Source of the DNA: Acinetobacter tjernbergiae DSM 14971 = CIP 107465
GTDB lineage: Bacteria; Pseudomonadota; Gammaproteobacteria; Pseudomonadales; Moraxellaceae
DNA length: 64,000 nucleotides
Assembly (NCBI RefSeq): GCF_000374425.1
Contig: NZ_KB894353.1
Span: forward strand, 227,581-291,580
Direction of reading: 5' to 3'
The notes under the pieces are model-generated. The model did no database searches. It saw only the letters and a list, made by a program, of their open reading frames with translations, and was not told where the DNA came from. A program made the translations under genes and the position numbers. Of this stretch, positions 28,624 to 36,956 are shown one piece after another. The stretch's first letter is position 1. Every line of letters begins with the position of its first letter.

Positions 28624-29115
28624 CTAAATACCTAATTCTTTATGCCAACTAACATCACATCTTCTTTCCAAATTTTCCTCTTTTAAAAACTCTGCATATT
28701 TACTCAACTTAAAGAGCAATTTCTCTCTAGGTTTTATATCTAACCAATCTTTTACATCCAAGAAAACATCATTATCAATATCCCAGATTTGCTTATAACG
28801 AATATCAATTTTCTTTTGTCCATTAATGAAAAGTTGAAAAGTATTTTTTAGAAATCCATCTTTTTGACTTACTGTTAAGCTCTCATCATCTAAACGATAC
28901 AATGCTCTATCAAATAAAAAGTAAATAAAATCTCCACAACCAAAAATTGCTACTAATTTCCTCTGTTTATCAACTTCAGCATAAAGACCATATCCATTTG
29001 ATGCACGCTGATTTTTTGATATATTCGATTGATCTAATTCTCTACTTTCAAAGTTAAAAGAATAAAGTTTGTCTTCATTATCAATATTTAAAAATATGAT
29101 TGGATTACGTTCCAT
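28624..29115 (-). CDS. Hypothetical protein
   Basis: A 163-aa AT-rich gene that I do not recognise. The protein looks beta-rich in its N-terminal two-thirds (IIFLNIDNEDKLYSFNFES, KLVAIFGCGDFIYFLFDRALYRL, NTFQLFINGQKKIDIRYK). It ends with an acidic/basic helix and has no signal peptide. It lies alone between the CxxC-repeat gene (convergent) and a DUF559 gene, in a region of small orphans. Confidence 0.55.
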   Translation of the reverse strand: MERNPIIFLNIDNEDKLYSFNFESRELDQSNISKNQRASNGYGLYAEVDKQRKLVAIFGCGDFIYFLFDRALYRLDDESLTVSQKDGFLKNTFQLFINGQKKIDIRYKQIWDIDNDVFLDVKDWLDIKPREKLLFKLSKYAEFLKEENLERRCDVSWHKELGI

Positions 29116-29204
29116 TCGTTAATATCCGAATAAATTTAATATTCCTATATTGCTGAACTCTATTAATACTACAAGTAATAGGCTTGCTAACATAGATTCA
29201 ATAT

Positions 29205-29265
29205 ATGATATTCCCTCTCCTCTTAGGAGATGAGGAATGATTGTAGTTCCGCAAGGGAGAGGTGC
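29205..29265. repeat. REP-like palindromic sequence
   Basis: ATTCCCTCTCCTCTTAGGAG is followed by ATGAGGAAT, an inverted repeat of CCTCTCCT/AGGAGATGAGG type, and then TTCCGCAAGGGAGAGG (29247-29262). The second half resembles the hairpin before trmL (2473-2506). The block lies just downstream of the DUF559 gene. Confidence 0.5.
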
Positions 29266-29293
29266 TTTTACTTTTCAAATGAAAGCAAATATT

Positions 29294-29626
29294 TCACAAA
29301 TTACCCAAAACTGATTCAGTATTCTTCAACAGATCATTATTCCAATACCTCACCACTTTTAAACCCAAAGCTTCTAAAAACTTGGTTCGCTCAACATCAT
29401 AAGCTCGACCATCATCTGTATTATGTTGACTACCATCCAACTCAATCACTAAACCCAATTCATGGCAATAAAAATCCACAATATACGGCGCAATCACATG
29501 CTGTCTGCGAAATTTGAGATTCATAAATCGTTTAGCACGGAGTAATTGCCATATCAGGTGTTCTGCATCGGTGGCATTAGTCCGCATGGTTTTGGCTAAT
29601 TCTAATAATTGTGGGTCTATTTTCAT
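29294..29626 (-). CDS. DUF559 endonuclease-like protein
   Basis: A 110-aa PD-(D/E)xK/Vsr-like protein. AKTMRTNATDAEHLIWQLLRAKRFMNLKFRRQHVIAPYIVDFYCHELGLVIELDGSQH is the DUF559 domain: N-terminal 'R...T.aE..lW..LR', then the F-R-R-Q, V-D-F and E-x-D-G-x-x-H motifs. The C-terminus RTKFLEALGLKVVRYWNNDLL is also typical. Related to very-short-patch repair nucleases; no biological role is established. It is flanked on both sides by REP-like palindromes, a frequent situation for this family. Confidence 0.88.
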   Translation of the reverse strand: MKIDPQLLELAKTMRTNATDAEHLIWQLLRAKRFMNLKFRRQHVIAPYIVDFYCHELGLVIELDGSQHNTDDGRAYDVERTKFLEALGLKVVRYWNNDLLKNTESVLGNL

Positions 29627-29639
29627 TTTTATTTTCCAT

Positions 29640-29757
29640 TTTAATTACCCTCACCCCAGCCCTCTCCCTGAGGGAGAGGGAGTAGCATCTAATTTCATGA
29701 AAGTAAATATTTTAGTGGATGTTCCCTCTGCTTCTAGGAGAGGGTTAGGGAGAGGTG
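29640..29757. repeat. REP-like palindrome cluster
   Basis: CCCTCTCCCT-G-AGGGAGAGGG (29660-29680) is a perfect palindrome with 10-bp arms, preceded by TACCCTCACCCCAG. A second degenerate copy, CCCTCTGCTTCTAGGAGAGGGTTAGGG (about 29724-29750), follows after 43 bases. Such GAGAGGG palindromes are dispersed in many genomes, often beside DUF559 genes. Confidence 0.65.
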
Positions 29758-29834
29758 AATATCATCGCCATAAATTTTAAAGCACTGCTTATAAAATGCG
29801 ACACAAGTAAGGCATGGCTATAATGTGATACTCT

Positions 29835-30659
29835 TCATTTTTTCTTAGCAGTCATTTTTGCAATTTTTTTCACCTGTGGGTCTTTATCATCTAATAATTG
29901 TATTGCAAGGTCATACCAATTAGCTGCACACTCTTGTCTCACTTTACTACTACTATCATCAACCAGATTCACTGCAAAATCATACCACTCAGCACAATAT
30001 GCCCGAACAAAAGACTCAGGATCATCAAGCAACTGTTCTGCAAGATCATGCCAGCTTTTCGCAGCCATAAAACGATGACCAACTGTAGACGAATCGATAT
30101 AACGCACAGCAATATCATGCCATTTACGAATACAGACATTGATCACAGAAACATCCGTTTCACCTTCATCAATAACTCGTATCGCCAAATCATGCCACGA
30201 TGCAACACATGCCACTTTAACGGAAATATCAATAGATTGATTATGATCTAAAGTTTGTACAGCTAACTCATACCAATTTGCAACACAAGCAGATTGAACA
30301 TAAGTAGATTGATCTTTGATTAATTCTTTGGCTAATTCAAACCACTTAGCTCCAATTTTTGCTCGGACTTCTTCAGATGAATCATTCATAAGTTTTTGAG
30401 CGAGATCATACCATTTTGCTACTACTTCAACTCTTACATCATCAGCCTCATCATTTACTAATTGTTGTGCTAAATCATACCAATTTTTAGCTATCTCAAT
30501 TCGCACTTGAAGAGCAGAATCATCCTTTAAGAGAACAGCACATTCATACCAATGTTTTGCACAATAACTTCGAATCAGATCATCTGTATGTGCAATTTGT
30601 AATAATGCATAAGATTTTGAATTTTCTATTTTCTTTTCAATTGCTATATAGTTTGGCAT
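29835..30659 (-). CDS. Protein of about ten W-Y-D-x-A helical repeats
   Basis: A 274-aa protein made almost entirely of repeats of about 24 residues with consensus A-x-W-[YHF]-[DE]-[LI]-A-x-x-[LV]-[IL]-[ND]-D-x-x-x-x-V-R. Ten units can be lined up, from KHWYECAVLLKDDSALQVR to ANWYDLAIQLLDDKDPQVK, ending in a lysine-rich tail. The spacing and V-R position look like short HEAT/ARM-type alpha-solenoid repeats (compare 'leucine-rich repeat variant' proteins). There is no signal peptide. The role is unknown; binding of protein or nucleic acid is a guess. The ATG is at 30659. Confidence 0.65.
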   Translation of the reverse strand: MPNYIAIEKKIENSKSYALLQIAHTDDLIRSYCAKHWYECAVLLKDDSALQVRIEIAKNWYDLAQQLVNDEADDVRVEVVAKWYDLAQKLMNDSSEEVRAKIGAKWFELAKELIKDQSTYVQSACVANWYELAVQTLDHNQSIDISVKVACVASWHDLAIRVIDEGETDVSVINVCIRKWHDIAVRYIDSSTVGHRFMAAKSWHDLAEQLLDDPESFVRAYCAEWYDFAVNLVDDSSSKVRQECAANWYDLAIQLLDDKDPQVKKIAKMTAKKK

Positions 30660-30817
30660 TTATTTAATTTCATAAAGTTATTGCTGTTGTTATTCATATA
30701 ACATTTTATTTATTCAGACAATATTTGGTATTATCAATACTCTAATTACAGCGTTAAATAATTACTTCCTGTATGTTTTTTACTCACAATTTAGACTTTA
30801 TCTCTAAAATACAATAA

Positions 30818-31843
30818 TCAAAGCACCCCATGCCCTAACAACATCTCCACCCCACTCAGCTTTTTCATATGCTTTAAACGTTCTTTTTCCCACTTCAACT
30901 GCTGCTTTAACTCAGCACAGTCCGCATCTATGGCTTTATACACATCACTCATATTTAGATGCTCTGCTTTGACTTTCTTCACTAACTGAAAAGAATCTAA
31001 AATCTCATCAATTTGACTTTCAAGCTGCTGACTTTGCGCATCCAATGCCAATTTATAAAACTTCACTTGCTCCGCAGATAACTCTTTCGTCCCAACACCT
31101 TTATTCTGTTCAAGCTGTAACTGGAGTTTGAGTAAATAAAACAAATCCTGTTGTTCATACGCCTGACTCGCCTGTTGGAACAATTCAGTTTTTTCTGCTT
31201 TCTTAGTCTCGTCTTGTTCACGGTCAGGGTGAATCATCGCAGCAATTTTCAAATAGACTGTTTTCAACGATTGGGCTGCCATTTGCTCAGCTTGTTCACG
31301 TTTCTGCTGTTGTCTCAGTTGCTTGGCTTGCTCTCGTGCCTGTTGCTGCTCGGCAGCATATTGTTCAAAATCTTCTTCTTCTAGTTCTATTTTTTGATCA
31401 AAATTTTCATTAAGTTCGAACTTAACGGACTGTACTTTTTTATTCTGCTTCACTGATTGCTGTGCATGTTGCTGATAAAAGGTATCAATCTGCTTCACTA
31501 GCTCTAATCGTTCTTCATTCAACATTTTAGAACGCTTTAACATTTGTGCAAGTTGAGCAATTTTTTCATCCAGTTGCTGCATATCCGCTTTGGAAAACTC
31601 ATGGCTGTGTAACAGATTCCAAAGTTGTTCTAACTGCTGAAACAAGATTTCATGCAATTCACTATATACAGGCATCAGTTTTTGCCGTGTATGTTGTTGA
31701 ATTTCAGCTTGGGCATTTTGCCATGTCGCGAGACTAACTTTTTGCTGTTCTATTTGATCAATCAGGCGATTCAGCTTCTTCTGCTGCGAGGAAGGTTCAG
31801 CCCTTTGCTTTAAACTGACTTTAAGATCAAAGGACATACTCAT
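30818..31843 (-). CDS. Coiled-coil protein with J-domain-like segment
   Basis: A 341-aa, very glutamine-rich, strongly coiled-coil protein (about 15-125 and 155-195). The segment SLKTVYLKIAAMIHPDREQDETKKAEKTELFQQASQAYEQQD (H205-P-D207) carries the HPD motif and helix spacing of a DnaJ J domain. It is therefore probably a DnaK/Hsp70 co-chaperone-like protein of unknown client. The ATG at 31843 is chosen because AGGTG lies six bases ahead; ATGs at 31846 and 31837 are also in frame. Confidence 0.7.
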   Translation of the reverse strand: MSMSFDLKVSLKQRAEPSSQQKKLNRLIDQIEQQKVSLATWQNAQAEIQQHTRQKLMPVYSELHEILFQQLEQLWNLLHSHEFSKADMQQLDEKIAQLAQMLKRSKMLNEERLELVKQIDTFYQQHAQQSVKQNKKVQSVKFELNENFDQKIELEEEDFEQYAAEQQQAREQAKQLRQQQKREQAEQMAAQSLKTVYLKIAAMIHPDREQDETKKAEKTELFQQASQAYEQQDLFYLLKLQLQLEQNKGVGTKELSAEQVKFYKLALDAQSQQLESQIDEILDSFQLVKKVKAEHLNMSDVYKAIDADCAELKQQLKWEKERLKHMKKLSGVEMLLGHGVL

Positions 31844-31942
31844 CATTCACCTAAAAATTTTAAAAAGCGTAGTAATAATCAAATATTAAAAGTAGTGCTT
31901 TGCCGAATCTACTTACGTCAACCTCTTAATCTGCTATAGCAG

Positions 31943-33613
31943 TCAAGAAATCACCCGATTACGTCCTTGCTGCTTCGCCATATACAAATTTTTATCTGCA
32001 CGACGTATCGCACCATTCATATCAGTATCATCTAACTGGACTACACTTACCCCAATACTTAAACTGATGCGGTGATCTACAATAATTTGTTCTTGCTCAA
32101 TCGTAGATCGGATTTTCTCTGCCAATATCGCAGCTCCATCCAATGAAGTAACAGGCAACAAGGCAATAAACTCTTCGCCACCTAAACGTGCAACGAAATC
32201 AGTAATGCGTAAAGCAGTTGGAAGAATCTCTGCAACACGCTGCAATACTTGGTCACCTTTTTCATGTCCAAAGGTATCATTCACCTTTTTAAAGAAATCG
32301 ATATCCATTAATAGCACTGCATAAGTCTGTTGTGTACGCGACATTTGAGTAAATAGATAGGATAAATAATCATTGAAAGCACGGCGATTATGTAAGCCCG
32401 TAAGTGCGTCATAACGCGCAATATGAGCTAATTCGACATTGGCAACTTGTAGTTCGTGCGTACGTTCTGCAACTTTTTGCTCAAGTGTGGCATTGGCATC
32501 TTGAAGTTGATGCTTTTGAGTAAGCAAGGTATCGGTCATGCTTTGCAACGATTGCGATAAACCTTGAATTTCACGAATACTGGTCTGTGCTTCAAATTGA
32601 ATATCTTCTTGCCCTTTTTCTACTGCATGCGCTGAATCTGCTAATAATTCAATCGGACGGCTGAACTTATTCGCCAATTTATAAGTGAGTAGCAACAGCA
32701 ATAATGACAAAATAAAGCCGAGGGCTAAAATTTTATGTTGTAGTGATTTCACTTCTGCTAAAGCAATCGAAATAGGCTGACGAATAATTACGTGCCAACC
32801 TAAATTGCTCTTAGTTTGAGAAAGCACGGGGACATCTGTAGTTAAATACTGTTGTTTTTCATTCCAATTATGCAAAAAAGAATGTCCACGATTTGCCTGA
32901 AATACAGGAGGCTGGACTTGTCCAATGCTTTTAAAGGGATATAGAATTTCACCATGCTGATTGACAATAAATACCTCAATACCTCGTTGTGCAGAATTTT
33001 CCGACAGTGAACTGCTCAATACATGACTCGCCCAACTCCAATCTGCATGTGCAGCCAAAACGCCTTTAATTTTCTGTGTCGATGGATCATAAATTGGCGT
33101 AGCGAAATCAATAAAACGTAATGGTTCATTAGGATTAATCGCTTTAATTTTCTTAGCCAGTAAAACAGCTTTATGGACATCCCCCAAATACACTTGATTC
33201 ACACCATGAATAAACCACGGGCGTTCAGAAACATCAGCCCCTTCTAGTAAATGATTAGCTGCAACGACAACTTGCCCCTGAGTATTGGCGATTCCTAACC
33301 AAGCATAATATTTATAAGACTTTTTAACTTGCTCAAGTTGTTGCTGTACTCGCGGGTTATGAAAGTCAGCCTCAGCAAAAAATGGAGATTGACTTAATAA
33401 CACCATTTCTCGTTCACGTTCTGTAAGTGAGTTTGCCAAGGTATTGCTAATACTTTTCGCTGCAATATATAAAGTCTGACCACTGGTTTGATTCATTTGC
33501 GCCGAAGCAGTCTTACCAATATATAAAGTAATACACAGCCCAAACATAAAAGACATCCCTGCAAACAGGATTAGTAGTCGATTACGAAAGGAATCTATGC
33601 GAAATACGTTCAT
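31943..33613 (-). CDS. Membrane diguanylate cyclase with periplasmic Cache-type sensor
   Basis: A 556-aa enzyme that makes c-di-GMP from two GTP. N-terminal TM helix (about 11-32), then a periplasmic dCache-like sensor (about 35-285) with YAWLGIANTQGQVVVAA and GIEVFIVNQHGEILYPF, a second TM helix (ILALGFILSLLLLLLTY), HAMP, coiled coil and GGDEF domain. The active-site loop is GGEEF (478-482). An inhibitory-site RxxD (R469-D472) lies exactly five residues before it, so the enzyme should be active and product-inhibited. The signal sensed is unknown. Single gene. Confidence 0.93.
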   Translation of the reverse strand: MNVFRIDSFRNRLLILFAGMSFMFGLCITLYIGKTASAQMNQTSGQTLYIAAKSISNTLANSLTEREREMVLLSQSPFFAEADFHNPRVQQQLEQVKKSYKYYAWLGIANTQGQVVVAANHLLEGADVSERPWFIHGVNQVYLGDVHKAVLLAKKIKAINPNEPLRFIDFATPIYDPSTQKIKGVLAAHADWSWASHVLSSSLSENSAQRGIEVFIVNQHGEILYPFKSIGQVQPPVFQANRGHSFLHNWNEKQQYLTTDVPVLSQTKSNLGWHVIIRQPISIALAEVKSLQHKILALGFILSLLLLLLTYKLANKFSRPIELLADSAHAVEKGQEDIQFEAQTSIREIQGLSQSLQSMTDTLLTQKHQLQDANATLEQKVAERTHELQVANVELAHIARYDALTGLHNRRAFNDYLSYLFTQMSRTQQTYAVLLMDIDFFKKVNDTFGHEKGDQVLQRVAEILPTALRITDFVARLGGEEFIALLPVTSLDGAAILAEKIRSTIEQEQIIVDHRISLSIGVSVVQLDDTDMNGAIRRADKNLYMAKQQGRNRVIS

Positions 33614-34026
33614 TTACACCCTATAGCAAATCACTTTTTAAGCTCAGCAATATATCAAAGATCTTTTATGAATTATTAAGTCAAAGTAACGAATGGACTC
33701 GGAAAAACGCTGAATCCGATGAAAGTAGACTCAAGTTCTATTGCTCGAGCTTAAACTGCAATTTTCGTTTGCAATAACGCATTAATATTTAAAAATTTAG
33801 TTCTCAAAGCACAATAAATGGTGCTATTTTTAAGAAAAATGCACCACTTTTCACCAAAATTATAATTTATTTTCTAAATTGGTGCGTTTTTTGCATTATA
33901 TTTTTTATCAAATTGGGTTGTTCAATGACAACTTAAGTTTTTAGATTTACTAAATCTATTTTGGTGCAAAAAACGAATCAAATGTTTGCATCGAAATTAA
34001 ATTTAGCACTTTTTTTGAGCACCACT
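33614..34026. other. Divergent regulatory region, diguanylate cyclase / amt
   Basis: About 410 bases without a convincing gene before the amt start used here. It holds a sigma-54-type promoter (33880-33895) and GCAC/GTGC half-sites upstream: GCAC 33809-33812, TGGTGC 33819-33824, GCACCA 33841-33846. In-frame codons from TTG 33961 and ATG 33982 could extend Amt by up to 22 residues. Confidence 0.55.
33880..33895 (+). promoter_or_regulatory. Sigma-54-type (-24/-12) promoter of the ammonium transporter gene
   Basis: TGGTGCGTTTTTTGCA has GG and GC with exactly 10 bases between them, as in the RpoN consensus TGGCACG-N4-TTGCA. Enhancer-like TGGTGC and GCACCA half-sites lie 35-75 bases upstream, resembling NtrC sites though with imperfect spacing. 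Nitrogen-limited transcription of amt by RpoN/NtrC is the expected biology for this family. Confidence 0.65.
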
Positions 34027-35214
34027 ATGCAAAACGTAGATCTATTTTTCTTACTGCTCGGTGCAGTACTCGTATTGGCAATGCATGCAGGTTTTGCATT
34101 TCTTGAGCTGGGTACAGTCCGCCACAAAAACCAAGTCAATGCACTCAGTAAAATTCTGACCGATTTTGCGATTTCAGCAATCGCTTATTTCTTTGTCGGT
34201 TACTGGATTGCCTATGGACAAAACTTTTTCCATGCGGGCAGTGCTTTAGCAGCCGATCATGGTTACAACCTCATGCGCTGCTTCTTCCTCCTGACTTTTG
34301 CAGCGGCGATTCCCGCGATTATTTCAGGTGGTATTGCGGAACGTGCCAAAATGCGTTCACAAGCAATAGCAACCTTGATTTTAGTCGCTTTAATCTATTC
34401 TTTTTTTGAAGGCATGATTTGGAATGGTAACTACGGCTTTCAAAAATGGTTAGAAAGCTCTTTTGGTGCAAGCTTCCATGACTTTGCAGGTTCAGTTGTC
34501 GTACATGCAATGGGCGGTTGGATTGCTTTAGCAGCAGTGATTTTGCTCGGTGCACGTCACGGTCGTTATAAACAAGATGGTCGTGTAAGTGCACATCCAC
34601 CTTCATCGATTCCATTTCTTGCTTTAGGCTCATGGATTTTGATTGTCGGTTGGTTTGGCTTTAATGTCATGAGTGCACAGCGTGTCGATGCCATTTCAGG
34701 ATTAGTTGCGATTAACTCACTCATGGCAATGGTTGGCGGTACATTGACTGCAAACTTTATGGGTAAAGATGATCCTGGTTTCTTACACAATGGCCCACTT
34801 GCAGGTCTAGTTGCAATCTGTGCAGGCTCGGATATTGTGCACCCAATTGGTGCATTGTTGATTGGTAGTGCCGCAGGCGGTATGTTTGTTTATCTATTTA
34901 CTTATACTCAGAACAAACTCAAAATCGACGATGTGCTTGGTGTATGGCCTTTGCATGGTGTGTGTGGTGCTTTCGGTGGTATCGCAGCAGGTATTTTTGG
35001 TCAACAAGCATTAGGTGGTTTAGGCGGTGTATCCATTATTTCGCAAATCATTGGAACTGGTTTAGGTATTATCATTGCACTTGCCGGTGGTTTTATTGTC
35101 TATGGTGTATTGAAAGCCACAATTGGTATTCGTCTCTCTCAAGAAGATGAATATCGTGGTGCAGATCTTTCTATTCACAAGATTTCAGCCAATTCAGAAG
35201 AATCAATGTTCTAA
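34027..35214 (+). CDS. amt: Ammonium transporter (Amt/MEP/Rh family)
   Basis: A 395-aa channel with about eleven membrane helices that conducts ammonium across the inner membrane. LVLAMHAGFAFLELGTVRHKNQVNAL, FHDFAGSVVVHAMGGWIALAA (first pore His) and WPLHGVCGAFGGIAAGIFG (second pore His) are Amt signatures. The start is uncertain: ATG 34027 begins at the conserved MQNVDLFFLLLGA, whereas ATG 33982 would add a 15-residue leader. There is no glnK next to it. Probably nitrogen-regulated through the sigma-54 site. Confidence 0.93.
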   Translation: MQNVDLFFLLLGAVLVLAMHAGFAFLELGTVRHKNQVNALSKILTDFAISAIAYFFVGYWIAYGQNFFHAGSALAADHGYNLMRCFFLLTFAAAIPAIISGGIAERAKMRSQAIATLILVALIYSFFEGMIWNGNYGFQKWLESSFGASFHDFAGSVVVHAMGGWIALAAVILLGARHGRYKQDGRVSAHPPSSIPFLALGSWILIVGWFGFNVMSAQRVDAISGLVAINSLMAMVGGTLTANFMGKDDPGFLHNGPLAGLVAICAGSDIVHPIGALLIGSAAGGMFVYLFTYTQNKLKIDDVLGVWPLHGVCGAFGGIAAGIFGQQALGGLGGVSIISQIIGTGLGIIIALAGGFIVYGVLKATIGIRLSQEDEYRGADLSIHKISANSEESMF

Positions 35215-35226
35215 ACTGTAATGTTT

Positions 35227-35252
35227 AAAGCGGCAATCAAGCCGCTTTTTTT
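35227..35252 (+). terminator. Terminator of amt
   Basis: AAAGCGGC (35227-35234), AATCAA, GCCGCTTT (35241-35248) is followed by TTTT. It separates amt from the PAP2 gene and its PmrA box. Confidence 0.9.
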
Positions 35253-35259
35253 ATGGATA

Positions 35260-35276
35260 TTTAAGAGACAATTAAG
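35260..35276 (+). promoter_or_regulatory. PmrA box upstream of the variant PAP2 gene
   Basis: TTTAAG-AGACA-ATTAAG matches the PmrA consensus HTTAAD-N5-HTTAAD exactly. It ends 51 bases before the ATG at 35328. The box before pmrC in this window ends 54 bases before its start codon, a very similar geometry. The downstream half-site would sit near the -35 position. Confidence 0.7.
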
Positions 35277-35327
35277 CTTTAAAATATTAAATAGCAGCAT
35301 GATTTTTCCGCCCAAACTGCATGCGCT

Positions 35328-36044
35328 ATGATCTTCAAAACCCGCTTTTTTTTACTCACAAGCTCTTTATTGTGCATCAGTTTTTTTATCCTGTTATTTC
35401 TGTTTCCAGTTGGCGGAGCAATTGATCTTTATTTAATTCAACCTTGGGTCGGTACTTTTGGTGAGTTTGCATTAAAAGGTGATTGGTATCTCGCAAAACT
35501 TAATCATACTTATGTCAAACAAATGATTACTGCGGTTTATCTCAGCTTTTTCATTCTATGGTGTGCATCATTTAAAGTTGAAAAACTCAAAAGCAAACGT
35601 TGGCAATATGGTTATATGTTTTGGGTCAGTATGTTGTGTACATGTATCATAGGTTTACTCAAAGCACATTCGATGCATGCATGCCCTTATGATATGACTC
35701 ATCCAACAGCAACAGGATTTATTTGGGATTTTTCGGCAACGGCAGGACATTGTTTCCCAGGTGGGCACGCAAGTACAGGCTTTGCTTTAGTCACGGGTTA
35801 TTTTGTTTATCGTCTTGATCAAACCAACAGAGCATGGTTTTATTTATTCGCAGGTGTCTTACTTGGCTTTGCTATGGGTTGGGCGCAAATGATGCGTGGT
35901 GCTCACTTTCTAAGTCATAATCTATGGACAGGATGGATCTGTTTAGTCATAAATTTTGTAGTTTATATGATCACATATAAACGTCACTTGCTGCTTGCAG
36001 AACGCAATTCTGTAACGCAAATGAGTCCTAATATGATAAAGTGA
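35328..36044 (+). CDS. Variant PAP2-family inner-membrane phosphatase
   Basis: A 238-aa protein with about five to six membrane helices. The PAP2 motifs are present in a variant form: K-A-H-S-M-H-A-C-P-Y-D instead of KX6RP, CFPGGHASTGFAL for PSGH, and MRGAHFLSHNLWTGW for the final SR-x5-H-x3-D. This CPxD/PGGHAS/RGAHFLSH subgroup occurs in membrane phosphatases acting on lipids or lipid A, but I cannot assign the substrate. A perfect PmrA box lies upstream and pmrCAB is close by, so a role in lipid A phosphate-group or phospholipid remodelling is plausible (inference). Confidence 0.85.
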   Translation: MIFKTRFFLLTSSLLCISFFILLFLFPVGGAIDLYLIQPWVGTFGEFALKGDWYLAKLNHTYVKQMITAVYLSFFILWCASFKVEKLKSKRWQYGYMFWVSMLCTCIIGLLKAHSMHACPYDMTHPTATGFIWDFSATAGHCFPGGHASTGFALVTGYFVYRLDQTNRAWFYLFAGVLLGFAMGWAQMMRGAHFLSHNLWTGWICLVINFVVYMITYKRHLLLAERNSVTQMSPNMIK

Positions 36045-36104
36045 GGCTCAATCTGCATTCACACATGCACCTCACAATAATCACTTAGGTACTTTTTGCT
36101 GCTC

Positions 36105-36911
36105 ATGGATGACTTTCAAAATTTTTTAGAAACTTCTTTAACTGGGCAACAATCTTCTATACACGTTTATGATCTAAGTTCACGTAAAGTATGGTTAAAG
36201 AAAGCATCTGAACGTCATGGTTTATGGCTTTATACACCACTCAAATGGTTAGCCAAGATTTTTAATTTAGGTGCAATGGTTCCTGTTCCCAATCAGGGCG
36301 GTTCTGCTGCGATACAATGTGAATCAAAACGTATTCAACAACTAAAATCTCTAGGTGTTTCAACACCCAATGTTTTGGCTATCTCACAGAAAGGGATCTT
36401 ACTCGAAGATATCGGATCACAACACCAAACCCAAGTTATCCAACTCGATCAAGCACTTGCTCAATGTCAAAATGATATTGCCTCAAAATCATTATTATTT
36501 AGCCAAGCAATTCAAGCAATTCAATATATTCATTCACAAAAAGGCTATTTAAGCGAAGCATTTGCTCGAAACATTCTTGTTGATCAAAATCATCAGTTTA
36601 GTTTTATTGATTTTGAAACTGACCCTTTAGAGGTACTCAGTTTACATGATTGCTTTGTCCGTGATTGGTTACTATTTATTTTCTCTACAGCCTATCATTT
36701 TGAATTTGAAAAATTAGCTGATGCTAGCCAAATCCTTTATCGTGCATTACTTGCCGAACCACAAGTATATAGTGACATTTGTAAAGTTGGAAAACGCTTA
36801 AAGTGGGTTCTAAATTTTAATATCAGCAAAGTTGGCAATGATGGAAAACGTATCCAAAAATGTGTTTTATTCTTACGTTATTTGAAAGAGCAATCAGAAA
36901 AAAATACGTAA
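36105..36911 (+). CDS. Kinase-like protein (BUD32 / LPS-kinase-like fold)
   Basis: A 268-aa protein with a degenerate protein-kinase fold: GGSAAIQCESKRIQQLKSLGVSTPNVLAISQKGILLEDIG (beta-sheet lobe), then YLSEAFARNILVDQNHQFSFIDFETDP, matching the catalytic 'N-I-L' and metal-binding D-F-E segments of BUD32/RIO/KdkA-like kinases. The HGD catalytic motif is altered (LSEAFARN), so activity is uncertain. The ATG at 36105 is preferred to a TTG at 36096. It follows the PAP2 gene by 60 bases on the same strand; it could share its PmrA-dependent transcript. Candidate LPS or lipid kinase. Confidence 0.65.
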   Translation: MDDFQNFLETSLTGQQSSIHVYDLSSRKVWLKKASERHGLWLYTPLKWLAKIFNLGAMVPVPNQGGSAAIQCESKRIQQLKSLGVSTPNVLAISQKGILLEDIGSQHQTQVIQLDQALAQCQNDIASKSLLFSQAIQAIQYIHSQKGYLSEAFARNILVDQNHQFSFIDFETDPLEVLSLHDCFVRDWLLFIFSTAYHFEFEKLADASQILYRALLAEPQVYSDICKVGKRLKWVLNFNISKVGNDGKRIQKCVLFLRYLKEQSEKNT

Positions 36912-36956
36912 TTTTAAAATAGTCCTTCAATACAAATGCAGTGCTTAATGTCACAA

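Noticed and set aside
29835..30659. Regularly spaced near-repeats suggesting a CRISPR array
   Set aside because: The spacing of about 72-75 bases is that of 24-25 codons in one long open frame, and the repeats are diverged at the DNA level but conserved as protein.
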